Below, one piece after another: positions 1 to 11,133 of a stretch of 25,957 nt of DNA (the stretch's first letter is position 1; each line of letters begins with the position of its first letter). The translations under genes and the position numbers were made by a program. The notes beneath the pieces are model-generated. The model was not told the DNA's origin, ran no database searches, and saw only the letters and a list, made by a program, of their open reading frames with translations. The stretch comes from Gnetum montanum (lineage: Eukaryota > Streptophyta > Gnetopsida > Gnetales > Gnetaceae), in assembly GCA_015680685.1 (NCBI GenBank), contig MNCI01017954.1, positions 355,884 through 381,840 on the forward strand, read 5' to 3'.

Positions 1-3
1 CGC

Positions 4-19
4 CTCTTATTTATAGATA
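4..19 (-). promoter_or_regulatory. TATA box of LTR-E
   Basis: The minus strand reads TCTATAAATAAGAGG, identical over its core to the TATA block of LTR-C at 24754-24768. It lies about 70 bp inside the LTR start, so U3 is very short in this family. Transcription would run leftwards out of the window. Confidence 0.6.
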
Positions 20-29
20 TGGCGGCGGA

Positions 30-63
30 CCGTGATATCGCAGGGAAAGACACGATATCACGG
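30..63. repeat. U3 inverted repeat upstream of the TATA box
   Basis: CCGTGATATCG (30-40) and CGATATCACGG (53-63) are perfect 11-base inverted arms around a 12-base loop. LTR-C has a differently arranged palindrome with the same ATATCGC/GCGATAT words at the same place. It may be a protein-binding palindrome of the LTR enhancer; function is inferred from position only. Confidence 0.55.
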
Positions 64-87
64 CACTATGCATGTCGCGTCTCATCA

Positions 88-405
88 CCCGAGAATCCAT
101 TTCACTGCTTCCTAGTGTTTTTTTGCCAGGATTAGCAAGGAATCAACTAACCACCTGAATAACATGAGCATGTCTAGTCTTGTGCATACCATGGTGTACA
201 TTAAGATACTCACTACAAATGCATAGGAAATGTTCTTTATTTCTTCATTTTCTTTCTTACTTATAGCACATTATTAAGAACTAACCTTGAAGTGTTGTGC
301 AAGACGAGAACTCACTGACTTTGCATTGCTCATGTTGAATCTCTCAAGTATTTTCTTAATGTATTTCTCTTGGAATAGTCATAATATTTTCTTTTTTTTA
401 TCTTG
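88..405 (-). pseudogene. Ty1/Copia RT-RNase H fragment, truncated
   Basis: Minus-strand translation gives pieces of the Copia polymerase C-terminus in the right order: QEKYIKKILERFNMSNAK, then SRLAQHFKVSS, then, after stops and a frame change, VVS.FLANPGKK and EAVKWILG. These match the connection region and early RNase H segment of Copia polyproteins, where 'YI.KVL.RFNM', 'LA.HFKLS' and 'HWEAVKWILRYL' are conserved. The frame ends abruptly at 88, where LTR-E begins, so LTR-E split this element. No other Copia domain could be recognised on the right-hand side, so the fragment is also internally deleted. Confidence 0.75.
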
Positions 406-1430
406 ATGGTGATGGTGGTGGCCTCTCTTCTTCCTGTAGCTTTAAAGCTACCTTATCCTTCATCATCTCCTACCAAGATGCAATAGGAACTTGGCAAATT
501 GTGTCATTGGCATAGCGCGCTATGCCTCCCTTTCTGCAAAGCTTTTGTATGAGGTATGAAAAGGCAAGTGTCTTCCTTCATCTCTCATTTTCCTTAAATC
601 ATCTTTCTATCTCCAAAGAGATAAGTTGTGGAAGGTTAACTCGGAACTTGCTTCTTTGAGCAGTGCACACATGGGTGAAGAAGCTTGTGACCTTGCTTAG
701 CCTCATTGTGGGGTTCAAGTGATAGGTTATGACTTTGAAGTAGACATGATTTACCTTTGTGAGTGCACCATACTCTTTACAATCCACTCCATAGTAGCAC
801 TGGTCCTATTCTTTTTTGACTTTTGAGTTCACCTAAGTTGATATTTCCACCAAAGTTGCTCCAATATTAGGCAAACCAAGGGCCTCTACAATGGCCTCAA
901 ACAAGTAGGAGATGGTGATGTCTTTAATCTCAACTAATGCATCTTCCTATCAACTATTCTAGAATAGGAAGGTCTACCCCATGTACCATTCTCCACCGGA
1001 TCAGAAAATGGACCACATGGAAGCCCTATAGTTGTGTGCAGACTTCCTTAGGTGCCAACTCCAAGAAGGGTCCAAAGTTTAGTTCTTGAAGAACCAAACT
1101 ATCAACCTCCTTGGTTCGAATCTTTTCTAAGATAGCCACTACTAATATGACCTCTAGGTTAGATCTTGGTCTTGGTGCCTCATCTTACCTAGATTGGTCA
1201 GTATCAATTGTTGGAATTTGCCAAACAAATTCCACTTTGGGATCCTCTCGAAGAGGTCTTGTTTCATGGGTTGATTCAGCCTCTTATTCTTGAGGCCACT
1301 TTTACTATTACTAGCCCCTTCCTCGTGGTTGCTTCTCCCTTGATTGGGAAGGTTCTCCTACTGGTGCTTCTCTCTTTGGTGCCATCTACAATCACAAATG
1401 TAATCATGGATTAGTGTTTTCACTGTATAA
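406..1430. other. Unassigned decayed sequence between Copia fragment and LTR-like block
   Basis: The minus strand holds several short protein-like stretches broken by stops (for example around 599-787 and 830-1400), without any motif I can name. They could be the deleted interior of the Copia element or debris from another transposon. No RNA gene or promoter is visible. The plus-strand open frames at 1111-1414 show no recognisable motif. Confidence 0.4.
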
Positions 1431-1990
1431 CCCTTAGATTTTTTTATACCTTATTATTAGATTAGGTTATGCTTAGGTTTGTTTGTGATATTGGAAGGTT
1501 CATTATCTTATTATTATTTTATTTATTAGCTACCAAAGTTTATTTGTGAAGTTTAACCCAATTTGGAATGGGATTGCAATATTATTTCAATGGTTAAACC
1601 TATGGGAGTTAGAAAAATTCCAAAAAAATTTCTATCATAAACCAAAGGTTTGTGGCCCCCACAATGTAAAGCTTACCTCGAGTAGCTAGGTGATTAAGAA
1701 ATGAGGTAAATAAGGCAAGTGATTTATAAGTTATGTTGTGTGAAGGGTTGCTTATGCTCTAAAAATGACAAAAACTCCTCTCGCATTTGAAGTCACATGT
1801 GAAGAAATGGCTAAGTGTTGATGCATATTTATAGTATTTTTTCCATGCATCGATGTGAATGCATCAACACATTTGGCTGCATTGACAAGGATGCATCAAT
1901 GTAGCTATTTGCAGCAACTTTTCCCATTAAAAAACTACATGGTTTGCAGGAGTTTTAAGATGAAACAAGAGCCCAACGAAAGCAAGAAAC
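1430..1990 (-). mobile_element. Possible minus-oriented LTR remnant
   Basis: The minus strand has a TATA-like block (ACTATAAATATGCATC, about 1821-1836). Just upstream are repeated ATGCATC/ATTGATGCATC words (about 1850-1900), and the stretch is followed by AT-rich sequence. This arrangement resembles the plus-oriented LTR-like block at 9900-10463 (ATGCATCC and CATTGATG words, then CTATAAAAATGCA). Termini cannot be fixed. It could be the 5' LTR of the Copia element whose RT fragment lies at 88-405. Confidence 0.25.
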
Positions 1991-1999
1991 CTATAAGGA

Positions 2000-3330
2000 T
2001 GCTAAAACATAGAAGATGGTATGAGAGTGGCTTGGAAAAGGAGATTTGGAGAAAAATAAATATTCTGAGGTGTTGCAAAATTGGATTTTTAGGTGGGATT
2101 GATTGTAAAATGACCAAGGAATAAGAGGTTTAATTGATCATTACCAAGTGGTATGCAAGTGTATCCTTCCCAAAGTAGGTACATGTCATTAATGCCCTTG
2201 CATGCCCTCATACCAAGAAGCTCATAGCCACCAAGGATGATGAGTAATCATTGATAGTTGAAAATCAAATCCACTCAAGAACTCATCAAAGGATTATGAC
2301 ATACCAAAATAGACACATTAATTAACCATGATAAGAGGTAGTAAAATGTCGGATAATAAGAGTTGAATAATGGAAGAGAGAAAGAATGATAATAGAGTAT
2401 CATATCTTGGCCCCATGAAGTTCTTGTGGAGCTTGTGGTTAGGATGATCGGATACTATCCCATCCTTAGTTAGAACCAAGTTCATCCAATTCTAGTAAAT
2501 TCACATTGTTATCTTCATATCATTCAACCCACAAGAGTTGATGACCATACCCACAAATCAACCACCACTCTAAGTAGAGAAGAAAAGAGAAGTAGGAAGT
2601 TAGGAAGGACCTTAGTTATAGGGGTACCTTCAGGCATGGGTAACATGTTTTTATATCTCCATAACTTATGCTTGTTGTCCATGGTTGTGTTTGAGGGGTA
2701 TGCTTTGAATATCCATGTTTTTTTTCATGGGAACCACACCATGCAAAGACATAGTTCTTGTTTATGATTGATAGTAGGAGTGATGAAAGACAAATGAGGA
2801 TACCCATAAAACTCAATAAGGTAGTTGGGTGTAGAAGGTGACAAATCCCCTTGATGTCACACCCTTGTCTATTCCATTTGGTTCATTCTAAGTTTGTTAA
2901 GCATCATAGTCATTAATTCTTTATAAGTTGCAATTAGGAAATGACCTCATGCTTCCCAGATGAAAAGCCTCATAAAATTAAGTGGAATGGGTGGATGATG
3001 TGGACTCCTGCTTGATATCATGAAAACATTGTGTCATTAATTGATGTCATAATCAAAAAATGAAATATAGTCATTTGAATAATCAACCTAAACATGAAAT
3101 AGAATTTTAAATGAACTTACAGTAATAGAACTGTGGCAAAAGTGCAAGATTCTTGATAGATAACAAAGAAGAAAACATCACATGAAAAAAATTAAACAAG
3201 GGAAAATATATAAAATAAATTGCAAAATATTCAAGATAATGGAAAATATATAAAGAATGGTGTAAAATAAAAAAGGTGAAAATTTGAGTAGTCATCACAG
3301 AATTTTAACATGGATGGCCATTTCCCCCAT
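2000..3330 (-). mobile_element. 3' non-coding region of Athila-like element A
   Basis: This lies downstream (minus sense) of the integrase of element A and has no recognisable coding motif. Positions about 2160-2540 align, with substitutions and small indels, to 25630-25957 at the right end. Shared words include CCCAAAGTAGG, ATGTC.TTAATGCC and ACCAAAATA.ACA. That makes both stretches the same region of two members of one element family. Athila elements can carry an env-like frame here. I see only fragments and do not claim one. Confidence 0.6.
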
Positions 3331-3339
3331 GACTAAGTT

Positions 3340-4551
3340 GGAAGGGAGGGATTGAAAGATATAAATGCCTAGCCATCAGTTGAGGTATTTGTGCCAATAG
3401 TTATTCTTGATTCAATGAAAGGTTTCACTTGTTGTATGTTGACTAGCAATTGTTTGTTTAAGCTAGAAGGGTGATAAACTGTCATGGTCCTAAATGAAAA
3501 AGTTGCATAAATAATGTAAGGTCATTCTTGTAGCATTTGGAACTTTGTTTGTTATGCTATGTGCATGGTATTCTAGTAAAGAACCTTATCTCCCCCTTGG
3601 AATTTAATTATTTTTATCCTTAAGTCATGACATTGTTTGATGTGTGCCTTGTTCACTTCGTTCATGGATAGGGCTACTAATTGGTTCTTGTCAAGTACAT
3701 TTAGTATCATTAATCATTCTCTTTTGGCTAAATTAGAATTGAGGTTAAATTCACAAGTTGTTGAAAGTATATGGAGCTTTACTTGGATTTGAAGCACTAG
3801 AATTTTCCCATACACTAACTCTTAATGGGAATAATTGATAGGAAATTTTCAAGTTAGTCAATAAGCCCAAAGAGTATCTTTGAGTTTTGTGATCTAGTCT
3901 TTCCTATATTTTCTAATCATATGAGTTAGTATTTTAGTTATTTCCTTATTGGTGACTTCTACTTTATTGTTAGCTTGGGAATGGTATGGAGTTATGAGTT
4001 TGTGTTCCACCCTTAGGTGTTACATTAGTTTCCAAAAAGATTCACCTATAAAATGTGTTTCATTATCAAAAATTTATGCCCTTGGTAGACCAAACCTGTT
4101 TACCATATTCTATTGTACAAACTATGCCACCATAGAGGATGAATAGTTAGTGACAGTAGTAGCTTCAACCCATTTTATGAATAGGCAACTGTGATAATGA
4201 TATATGCCTTTCCATTGAACATGAGGTTAATAGACCTCATGAAATCAATGCCCCAAAGATCGAAAGGCTTCAATGGTTAAATCCACTATTGGGATCCTTC
4301 CATTTGTGTCATCATCCCTACATCTCTTTAGCATTTTTCACATGAATGGGGAACTGATAAGGATCCCTGAATATTTTTGGCCAATAATATCTTACCATGA
4401 GAATTTTAATGACTATCCTCCTTTCAACATAATGATCCCTATAAGGACCTTCATGAACATTTTGGAGAACCTGAAGTTGTTGAGAATCAGGTACACAACA
4501 TTGTGCTAAGTCATCAAGACAACTCTTGTAAAGGTTACCCTTGATGTCCAT
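3340..4551 (-). pseudogene. int: Integrase of Athila-like element A (decayed)
   Basis: Integrase inserts the cDNA copy into host DNA. On the minus strand the domains follow the normal order. An N-terminal zinc-finger-like segment with YYWPKIFRD lies at about 4551-4318. The core follows, with GIDFM (first Asp, about 4245), DNETHF (second Asp, about 4055) and NNKVEVTNKEI (Glu, about 3957). The C-terminal domain ('HD..IK...FQGGDKVLY', about 3630-3560) comes next, then a 'VN.QQVKPF' end. All three DDE positions can be traced, but the frame is broken by many stops and shifts, so no enzyme could be made. The zinc finger has lost part of its HHCC set (HVKNAKE replaces the C..C stretch). Confidence 0.8.
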
Positions 4552-4881
4552 GTAATGTTTAACTTGATGAATTTTTTTTTATTTATTCCTAATATTCCAT
4601 TATTGTGGCATCTCTTAAGTGAGTAGATAGGAGAGGATTTCATCATACTAGTTGGAATCTTTGATATTCTAAACTTCAACAACTCTGGGAAAGAGGAGTT
4701 CATCTAGAAATTGGTCAGATAAAGGTCCATAATCCTTCTTACTTTCCCATCTTAATCGAGACAAGTAGTTAGTAACCACATTCTTGGTCTCTTTTCTATC
4801 CACCATAGTGAGGTCAATCTCCCATAGAATCACTAGTTACTGTATAACACAAGGGCTCACCATTGGTTTGTTCATAAGAAA

Positions 4882-5106
4882 CTAGATAGTACTATGGTCT
4901 ATGTGGAAAAAAACTTGATATCTAAGCACATAGTGCCTAAATTTCTCTAAGGCATACACCACCATCATGAGCTTCTTTTCTATGGTGGTGTAGTTCAATT
5001 GTGCACCCACAATGCTTCGACTTGCATAATGGATGTAGTAAGGACATTTTTGATTGACTAGTTGTATAAGTACAACTCCCAAGGCATAGTTGGATGCATT
5101 AGTCAT
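4882..5106 (-). pseudogene. RNase H domain of element A
   Basis: This degrades the RNA strand of RNA:DNA hybrids during reverse transcription. The frame reads TNASNYALGVVL at the start, then YYIHYASRSI, AQLNYTTIEKKLMMVVYALEKFR and HIDHSTI. These match the Ty3/gypsy RNase H signature (CDAS...GAVL, YASK.L, NY...EKE.LA.V.A..KFR, TDH). The first catalytic Asp is replaced by Asn (NAS for DAS). It lies directly after the RT in element order, and the surrounding frame is broken. Confidence 0.85.
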
Positions 5107-5189
5107 AATGTAAAATTTTGTGAACCTATTAGGAGAACATAGAATTAGAGTTTCTATGAGCTTTTATTTTAACTATTGGAATGCACTCT

Positions 5190-5960
5190 TGAATTTCATG
5201 GTCTAGGTAAAATGTACATCCTTTTAATAAGCTCAACCAATGGTTTAGCGATTTTGGAGAAGTTCTGAATGAAGAATCTGTAATAACTAGTGTGGCCAAG
5301 AAATGATCTTACATATTTCACAGTTTCAAGTTGCCTAGGGATTTCTTGGATAACCCGTACTTTTTCTAAGTCCACCTTAATCCCTTTGCTAGATATTCTA
5401 TGTCCCAACACAATGCTTTCTTAGACCATCAAATGGATTTTTTATCAATGGGACTTTAAGTTATTCTTCACACATCATTAAAGTACATGCTTAAGATAGC
5501 CCAAGGCTTGCTTGAATGTAGTAACATACGTAGAGAATTCATCCATGAATATCTCTATCCTACTACTAATTTATTATTGAAAGATGTTGAGGACCAATTT
5601 TTGGAATGTAGCATGTGCATTGCATAGGCCAAATGCATCTTTCAGTATGTAAAAGCTTTTCGAGAACTTATGAATGTAGTTTTGGCTTAGTCCTCCCATG
5701 CAATTTGGATTTGGTTATAACCACTATACCTATCCAAAAAGCTATAATGGCTAGTTAGCCAAAAAATGGTAATAGGAAGAGATCCTTGTAATTTTTCATG
5801 TTTAATAGCTAAAAGTCTATGCAGATTCTTCATTTACCTTCTTTCTTAAGAATAATAATGAGCGTGAGGAGGGGGGAGGGGGTAACACATTCATTATTTG
5901 TAGTTAGGTAGATGAACCTAGCTTTGAGGAGTTGTTCAACCTTCTTTATGATAATTTACT
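5190..5960 (-). pseudogene. RT: Reverse transcriptase of element A, Athila-like (decayed)
   Basis: Blocks of the plant gypsy RT appear in order on the minus strand: KKEGK.RICIDF (about 5850), FLDRYSGYNQIQIA (about 5735-5695, catalytic Asp present), the metal-binding block as IFMDEFSTY (about 5560-5535), and GHRISSKGIKVDLEKVRVI plus VRSFLGHTSYYRFF (5405-5270). The form FMDDFSVYG is characteristic of the Athila group, in contrast to YLDDILVFS of chromoviruses. Here the second Asp is Glu, and stops and frameshifts are frequent. Assignment to Athila-like rests on this block plus the PBS. Confidence 0.8.
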
Positions 5961-6619
5961 ATAATTTAGAGTTCAACCTGCATTATGGTTGCCTCTTTGG
6001 CCTAATGGAGAAATCTGTATAGATATAGTATTGGCATATCTATGGATCAATTTATATAAGCTCATGATATGACCAAGAAAGGGTTTTTGGTCATTTGTTC
6101 ACCATCTTTAATAACTTTTGTTCTTATTCAAGATCAAGTTTCACATTGGTGATTATCATCTTGACATTGTGGAGAAAGGCATATTTCATATTTGTCAATA
6201 AAGCCTTTAATTTAAGGGGCTCTTACTTGAAGTTACTAGGGATCTCCAACTCTCCCCAATTCATTTCACTTTATGTGTTTGAGAGTTGGCAATGGGGTTG
6301 CTCCATTTTATCCATGTTTTCAATATAAGTGCTGGTGAGGCTCTTAAATGGTTCCATGCACATAGTGGACTTAATTTGGTCATCTATTATCAACCACTAT
6401 GTACATTCTTATTTTGTGGCTACTACATATAGGAACTTTTGAATTACTTTTATTTTAGTACATTGATTACATGCATGGAATAATGCATCCTTGATCATCC
6501 ATAGTTTCTACATGTAATGGCATCTCGTATCATTGTATGCGATGCATGGAATCCTTTTCTTCTTGACTTTGCCAAATTCATTTTCCTTGGAAATTTCCAA
6601 GGAAGGGTTTTAGATCTCC

Positions 6620-6950
6620 ATCTTGACATCAATCATACTTTGCCATGTCCTTCCCACAATTTTCCACATGGATCACAAGGAAATTAGTAAGGTAGGACCA
6701 CACATCGATGATGGTCACAATGTCCTCCACTAGTCCAAGAGGGATAGTGATGGACTCATCTATTAGCTCTAGTTTGATGTTGCTCTTCTTGAAAGGATGT
6801 AACTTCCAAGTCTTGTACATTTCATGGAAAATTAAGTTGATCCCAAAACGTATGTCTAAGAAAGCATTGCATGGTTCCTTTCCTATGATCTACAAGAAAA
6901 TGAGGGGACTCCTAAGATTAGATCATTTCCTAGGAAGATAACCAACCTTT
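6620..6950 (-). pseudogene. Protease (retropepsin) remnant of element A
   Basis: The minus strand reads NAFLDIRFGINLIFHEMY followed by IKLELIDESITIPLGLVEDIV. This resembles the plant gypsy protease pattern 'LCDLGSGINLMP..Y' and 'L.LADRS...P.GIVEDV'. The catalytic Asp is kept, but the DLGSG turn reads DIRFG. The frame from the first catalytic block through the IPLGLVEDIV stretch is open, ending at a stop at 6629. Confidence 0.65.
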
Positions 6951-7914
6951 ATCTAATCTGTGATAACATAAATAAACATGACAATGTGGATCTAGGGAGA
7001 TGGTTGATTTTAAGGTGGCTCAGTGAAATTTTCAGAGGTAGAAGCAACAAGATTAGTAGCCACATGTATTTGTGAGGGTTTTGTACAGCTATTGGTTTGG
7101 AAGAATGCCCTCTTATGAGGCTTTAGTTTAGGACTACTCTTATGGATATCTAACTATAGATTTGCCACCCTCGTAGCATTTCTTTACTATGGTTGTATGG
7201 GAAATTCACCCTACATGGATGGAAAAAGTGACAAAGGTGTAGTTGATTTTGATGAAAGAGTTGACATGTGCTAAAAAGGATGAAGGGAAAAGGAGACTCC
7301 CCTCTTGGAGAAGGTGCTCTAGAGGGTAGTACTAGTATGGAAAGGAGGCATGGCTAAAGTAGTCACATGGAGATACAAGTTGTTAGACATAGTATCCATA
7401 GGGATCAAGTTGTCTATAGGGATACTATTATTGTGGTGGTGGCATCCCCCACAACTATGGGTATTTCCACTACTGATACTACTTTTGAGGTTGTAGAGGT
7501 ACTTTACTTGGATAATACATTTGCAAATTTTGGATTTAACACATACACCATAGATTCCTGTAGATGTGATAACATTAGGCCACATCCCTTAGGATGTTAA
7601 TATTGGTAGATGTTGCATCCATCATCATCTATTTTGGAATCTACAACCTCCTAAACTATTGCAACTTTACCCTTGTTCTTATAATATCCCTATTCCCTTG
7701 GTCTCTTCTTTCCTCTAGAATTTTCAGAGCTATTTGGAACTTCTCATCCAAGGAGTTTCACATCTTATCTACTTTAGTTGATATTTCAGTGATAGATTTT
7801 TGTATTAGCAAGGTTTTTCTCTGCACCACTTCATCAAGTAGTGCTTCCCCCTTAAAGTCACAAAAACGTATCCAAATTTTGCGAATGGAGGGGTTCCCAT
7901 TGAACTCTTTTTCA
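6951..7914. other. Spacer between protease and gag of element A
   Basis: By position this should encode the gag C-terminus and linker of element A. I cannot name a zinc knuckle or other motif on the minus strand. Open frames on both strands (for example 7594-7956 plus) contain nothing recognisable and are treated as chance. Confidence 0.4.
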
Positions 7915-8345
7915 CTTTCACACTTTTTAAGCTCCCCTTATTCTTTAGCCATTTAATCTATCAACATTTAGATATTATTGGCCTGTAGCTCATAAATTCT
8001 TCCTTGGGCATAAATCCCAAGGGTTCTCCTTGTCTCATTTTTAAGCCCATATATGATACGGTGGAGCTGGTCCCTTTGGAAGTATCCATGGCTTGGGCAT
8101 TAGTGTAGAAGAGAGTAGTACCTACCCAAGGTAGCATCAAATGACTCATGGTTTTCCTACTTCCATCCTTGCATCTGCCTATGCAAGTTGAACACTCTAG
8201 AGTATGTTTGGTATTTATCATTAAACAGCTCCAACATAGGACTCCATCACCAAATGGATTCTAGTTCTAAGAACCAGTACTAGCTTTTAGCTTCCTTGAT
8301 GAGTGTCCTTGGGAATAGCTTCAATTTTTTCCATTTGTTCTCTAT
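7915..8345 (-). pseudogene. gag: gag remnant of element A
   Basis: Broken minus-strand frames give the retrotransposon gag pattern: a Trp-rich start near 8330-8250, then FNLHRQMQGWK, ENHESFDATLG and a 'II.GLK.ETRR.LG' block (about 8040). This follows the plant Retrotrans_gag layout ('F..L.Q....SV..Y...F..L......FL.GLKPEIR..L'). At least two stops and two frame changes are present. Position upstream of the protease and downstream of the PBS fits gag. Confidence 0.5.
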
Positions 8346-9318
8346 GTTCTATAAGGAACAAGTGTCATGAAAGGCTAGATCTGTATTCATTTGTATCTTT
8401 CCAATCATTTCCACCCCAATCCTAACTACCACTTCTTTTATCTTGGCTACTCTTCCTCCTATCGGAGTTTGAGGATGATGATGAGCAACATGATGAGAAT
8501 GAAGAAGAAGGAGAATTAGCTAAACTATGCTTGCTAGTTTTTCTTCTTTGGTCCTTATCCCAATCAACGTGCTTTTCTTTTCCTTTCTCATTGTGCTTGT
8601 CATTATCCTTTTCCTTTGGTGTTTGGCTTAGATTTCTATCTCTTGAGGTCTTCTAGTTTTGAGAAAAAATATTTTCCTCATCTAGGTTGTCCACAAGTGA
8701 CTACAACCTTTGGTGAAATGTCTTCTCATCATAAAAATAAGGAGAATCTATGTATTGGGATTATCTTGAAAAGAAGTCCTTACCTTTCTTATGCTATTGT
8801 AATAATAATTAGGATAAGACCGTCTTGTCCTTAAAGGCCTTATATCATGCTTCCATCTGCCAATCCTTCTTTTGTTGGGCATTAGTAGGGTAATAATCCC
8901 AATAAGTATGGTTCTAGACCTCATACTTTGTGTTAAGTGTAGGGATTCCTAGCTTAACAAGATTACTCATTAGCATGGTAAGAAAAGATTGGTCAAGAGG
9001 CAATACAATATTACCTTTCATATTTCGTTGGCACAGTTGCTCATTCTAATGCAAAATGAAAGTGAAATCTAGATTATAGGAAGTTGGATGAGTGTAGAAA
9101 ACATGAAGTTGTTGGAGCATTTTTGGAAAATTTTGTCTTTGATTGGATCTACTTATAAATGGTGAAGATTCATTCTTATGAGAAGAAGTCATGTTAGCTC
9201 TTGATAGAAACAATGTGTTTGTTCTTATTTTCTTAATGATTTATCATTGATTAGTCCTTTAAAATGTCTTTGTATAATGTCATAGTCTTTTTTTATGTAG
9301 TATACTTAGCTAAACTAA
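8346..9318. other. Leader and gag N-terminal region of element A, no clear motif
   Basis: AT-rich decayed sequence between the PBS and the recognisable gag. A purine-rich stretch at about 8470-8515 (GATGATGATGAG.. and GAAGAAGAAGG) is the only low-complexity feature. Nothing coding can be supported. Confidence 0.4.
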
Positions 9319-9338
9319 ATTCCCAATAGCAATGTCAA
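9319..9338 (-). promoter_or_regulatory. Degenerate primer-binding site of element A
   Basis: Directly inside the LTR edge the minus strand reads TTGACATTGCTATTGGGAAT. It matches the primer-binding site common in Athila-type elements (TTGGCGCCGTTG.CGGGGA, as I recall it) at every unchanged base, and nearly all mismatches are G-to-A or C-to-T. The location next to the TGATGAG terminus at 9339 supports both calls. Confidence 0.6.
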
Positions 9339-9900
9339 TGATGAGCAGTGAGTATACCCTACGCCCAACCATAGGAATCACAAGTGTGCACTAGCGATCT
9401 GATCAAATTTTGTGGACTTAATTCCTAAGTTTTCCTAAAGTCAAAGACAATGAACCAAAGGGTCATGTGATCATTGTCTTCCTAACTCACACTTGTGTGT
9501 GCTTTATGTATAGTTAAGTATGAGTTAAGGTATATGATATTTGTTTTTATTTATATTATTATATATATTTATCTTAAGTCCTATGTGGAAAGATGAATAA
9601 TTGATGATTAACTATTTTAACTATCTAATTATTCTAAAGGCTAACTATCCTAACATAAATAGTCATTTCCACTTTCCATACATATCCTAAACTAGTACTA
9701 ATGCTATTCGGTTACTAAGTGATGATTACTAGGCATAGAAAATGACCACTACTAGGATTACCAAGCATCGTACATTATGCTTAAAGTGGTCATACTTATG
9801 TTTTTATGGTTAAATTCATTAATTCCTTAAGATAAGAAACCTAAAGTTCTTTAATGATGAAGTGTAAAATAAGAAGGATTAAACTATTTGATGAGACTGA
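9339..9900 (-). mobile_element. Truncated 5' LTR of element A
   Basis: This begins TGATGAG like the inner edge of LTR-C and aligns with 23940-24410. Shared words include TACCC.ACGC/CACTCAACCATA, TCATTGTCTTCC, GTTAAGTA, AAGGTATATGAT, CATCCTAAA and AAGTGGTCATACT. The alignment fades by about 9900, where a different LTR-like block starts. The promoter half found in LTR-C (24400-24882) is missing here, so the copy is truncated. It is AT-richer than LTR-C, consistent with an older insertion. Confidence 0.75.
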
Positions 9901-10463
9901 ATATGTCAAGTAGCTGAGTCATGGGGACATCATAAAGCATCATTTTATCAAGTGTTTTAGTTGGCTGACATACCTTAGATGCTATGTTGCATCTGTGTTG
10001 TAGCATTCCTATCGATGTGTCTCAATTGGCTACTACATCGTAGATGCTAAATTGCATCTGTTATAACTTAGTTGTGTCGATGCATCCTCATTGATGTAGC
10101 CTCATCAACACATCCTCATTGACACAACCTTGTTAATGCATATCCATTGACATAATGCTTGTATTTGCCTATAAAAATGCAAGCACTCACTTCATATTTG
10201 GCCCCATTTAGTTAATAGTGTAGTCAAAGTCTCACAATTTTATTCCATAATCTTAGCAAGCAATTAATGAGTGCCTGCATATGGATTTGAGTTAGTTATA
10301 TGATGTCTTATTCGAGGAGCATTTTACTTGGACATATTCCATGAATGGCAATAAGATCAAGATTGATTTTTATTCATTGCAGCATTTTGACTTAGAATAA
10401 ATTTACTTTCAATGTAATTTATTTTCTTTGTACTTAGTTAATATTTATGTTTCCATACTATAG
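9900..10463 (+). mobile_element. Plus-oriented LTR-like block
   Basis: An AT-rich block with LTR-like parts in plus order: repeated U3 words (CATTGATG, TGCATC; a roughly 65-bp imperfect duplication starting 9961 and 10026), a TATA box CCTATAAAAATGC (10168-10180) and an AATAAA signal (10396-10401). No polymerase is attached. The right edge coincides with the TG of element B's LTR at 10464, so element B may have inserted at or near its end. The left edge is not exact. Confidence 0.4.
10169..10178 (+). promoter_or_regulatory. TATA box of the plus-oriented LTR-like block
   Basis: CTATAAAAAT, placed after a U3-like repeat region and about 220 bp before an AATAAA signal. This is the layout expected of an LTR promoter and polyadenylation site. 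Confidence 0.4.
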
Positions 10464-11133
10464 TGACCAAAAACATCGGCGGCTGGAAAACACTGAGGGA
10501 TCGGCGAGCGCGATAGTTTTGACCTCATACCCGTGGGAGGGCCGTGCTGGGTGTGTGCGGATACAGGGTGCCCTAAATGGTCTAGTCGATGAAACAGGGA
10601 CTTAATTGGCGTCTATATAGCCTTTTGCAACATGTAGTTTTGAAAACGGAAATGAAAATGCGACGTAATGCTTGAAAGTAAATAAACCAGAAAACAATTC
10701 CAAAACATAGTAAAGAAAAAAAAAGAGTAAAATGCAGTTAGAAAAATGCACTACTCTGAAGCTACAAGTTTGCTTTGTCGAGGTGGATACAGTAGATTGC
10801 ATAGCGTGACGAAGTGCAAGGATCCCGAGAGTAACTAGGACGTGTAGAGCAAAACAGGTCATGCACTTGGGCATGGACTTAGGCACTAATAATGCGAAGA
10901 TTCTACCAAGGTGGTAGAAAAGGGGTGGAGCAAAATGCCAGCTGAAAGAGCTAACTATTTCTAGTGTCGAACAAAAAGCTTACAATGGTTGATGTTACAA
11001 TGTGCATGAAAGAGAACTTGAATGCCATAGTGAATGCCAGGGAGAGGAAAAGTCAAGGAATCATGGAGAATTCCTCACTTTTGAATTCAGCTTCTTGGAA
11101 AAAATTTTGAACCCTTTGAATGCTGCTTGTCGG

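Larger units (their letters stand above)
1..87 (-). mobile_element. LTR-E: start of a gypsy LTR, cut by the window edge
   Basis: On the minus strand this begins TGATGAG at position 87 and runs to the left edge. It matches the start of the complete LTR at 23940-24882: same TGATGAG terminus, same TATA block (minus CTATAAATAAGAGG) and a similar palindromic U3. The right border is sharp because a Copia coding frame ends exactly at 88. It is therefore the upstream end of an inserted element (5' LTR) or a solo LTR. Which one cannot be decided from this window. Confidence 0.7.

Noticed and set aside
1-87. The left LTR as the 3' LTR of element A
   Set aside because: It is separated from element A by a Copia coding fragment that ends exactly at the LTR border, so it belongs to another insertion.
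3107-3298. Phe/Tyr-rich minus-strand frame as an env-like membrane protein of element A
   Set aside because: The hydrophobic look comes from AT-rich sequence. There is no signal peptide, no extended frame and no match to the copy at the right end.
7594-7956. 120-codon plus-strand open frame as a gene
   Set aside because: It lies opposite the gag region of element A, has no motif and shows the composition of its AT-rich surroundings.
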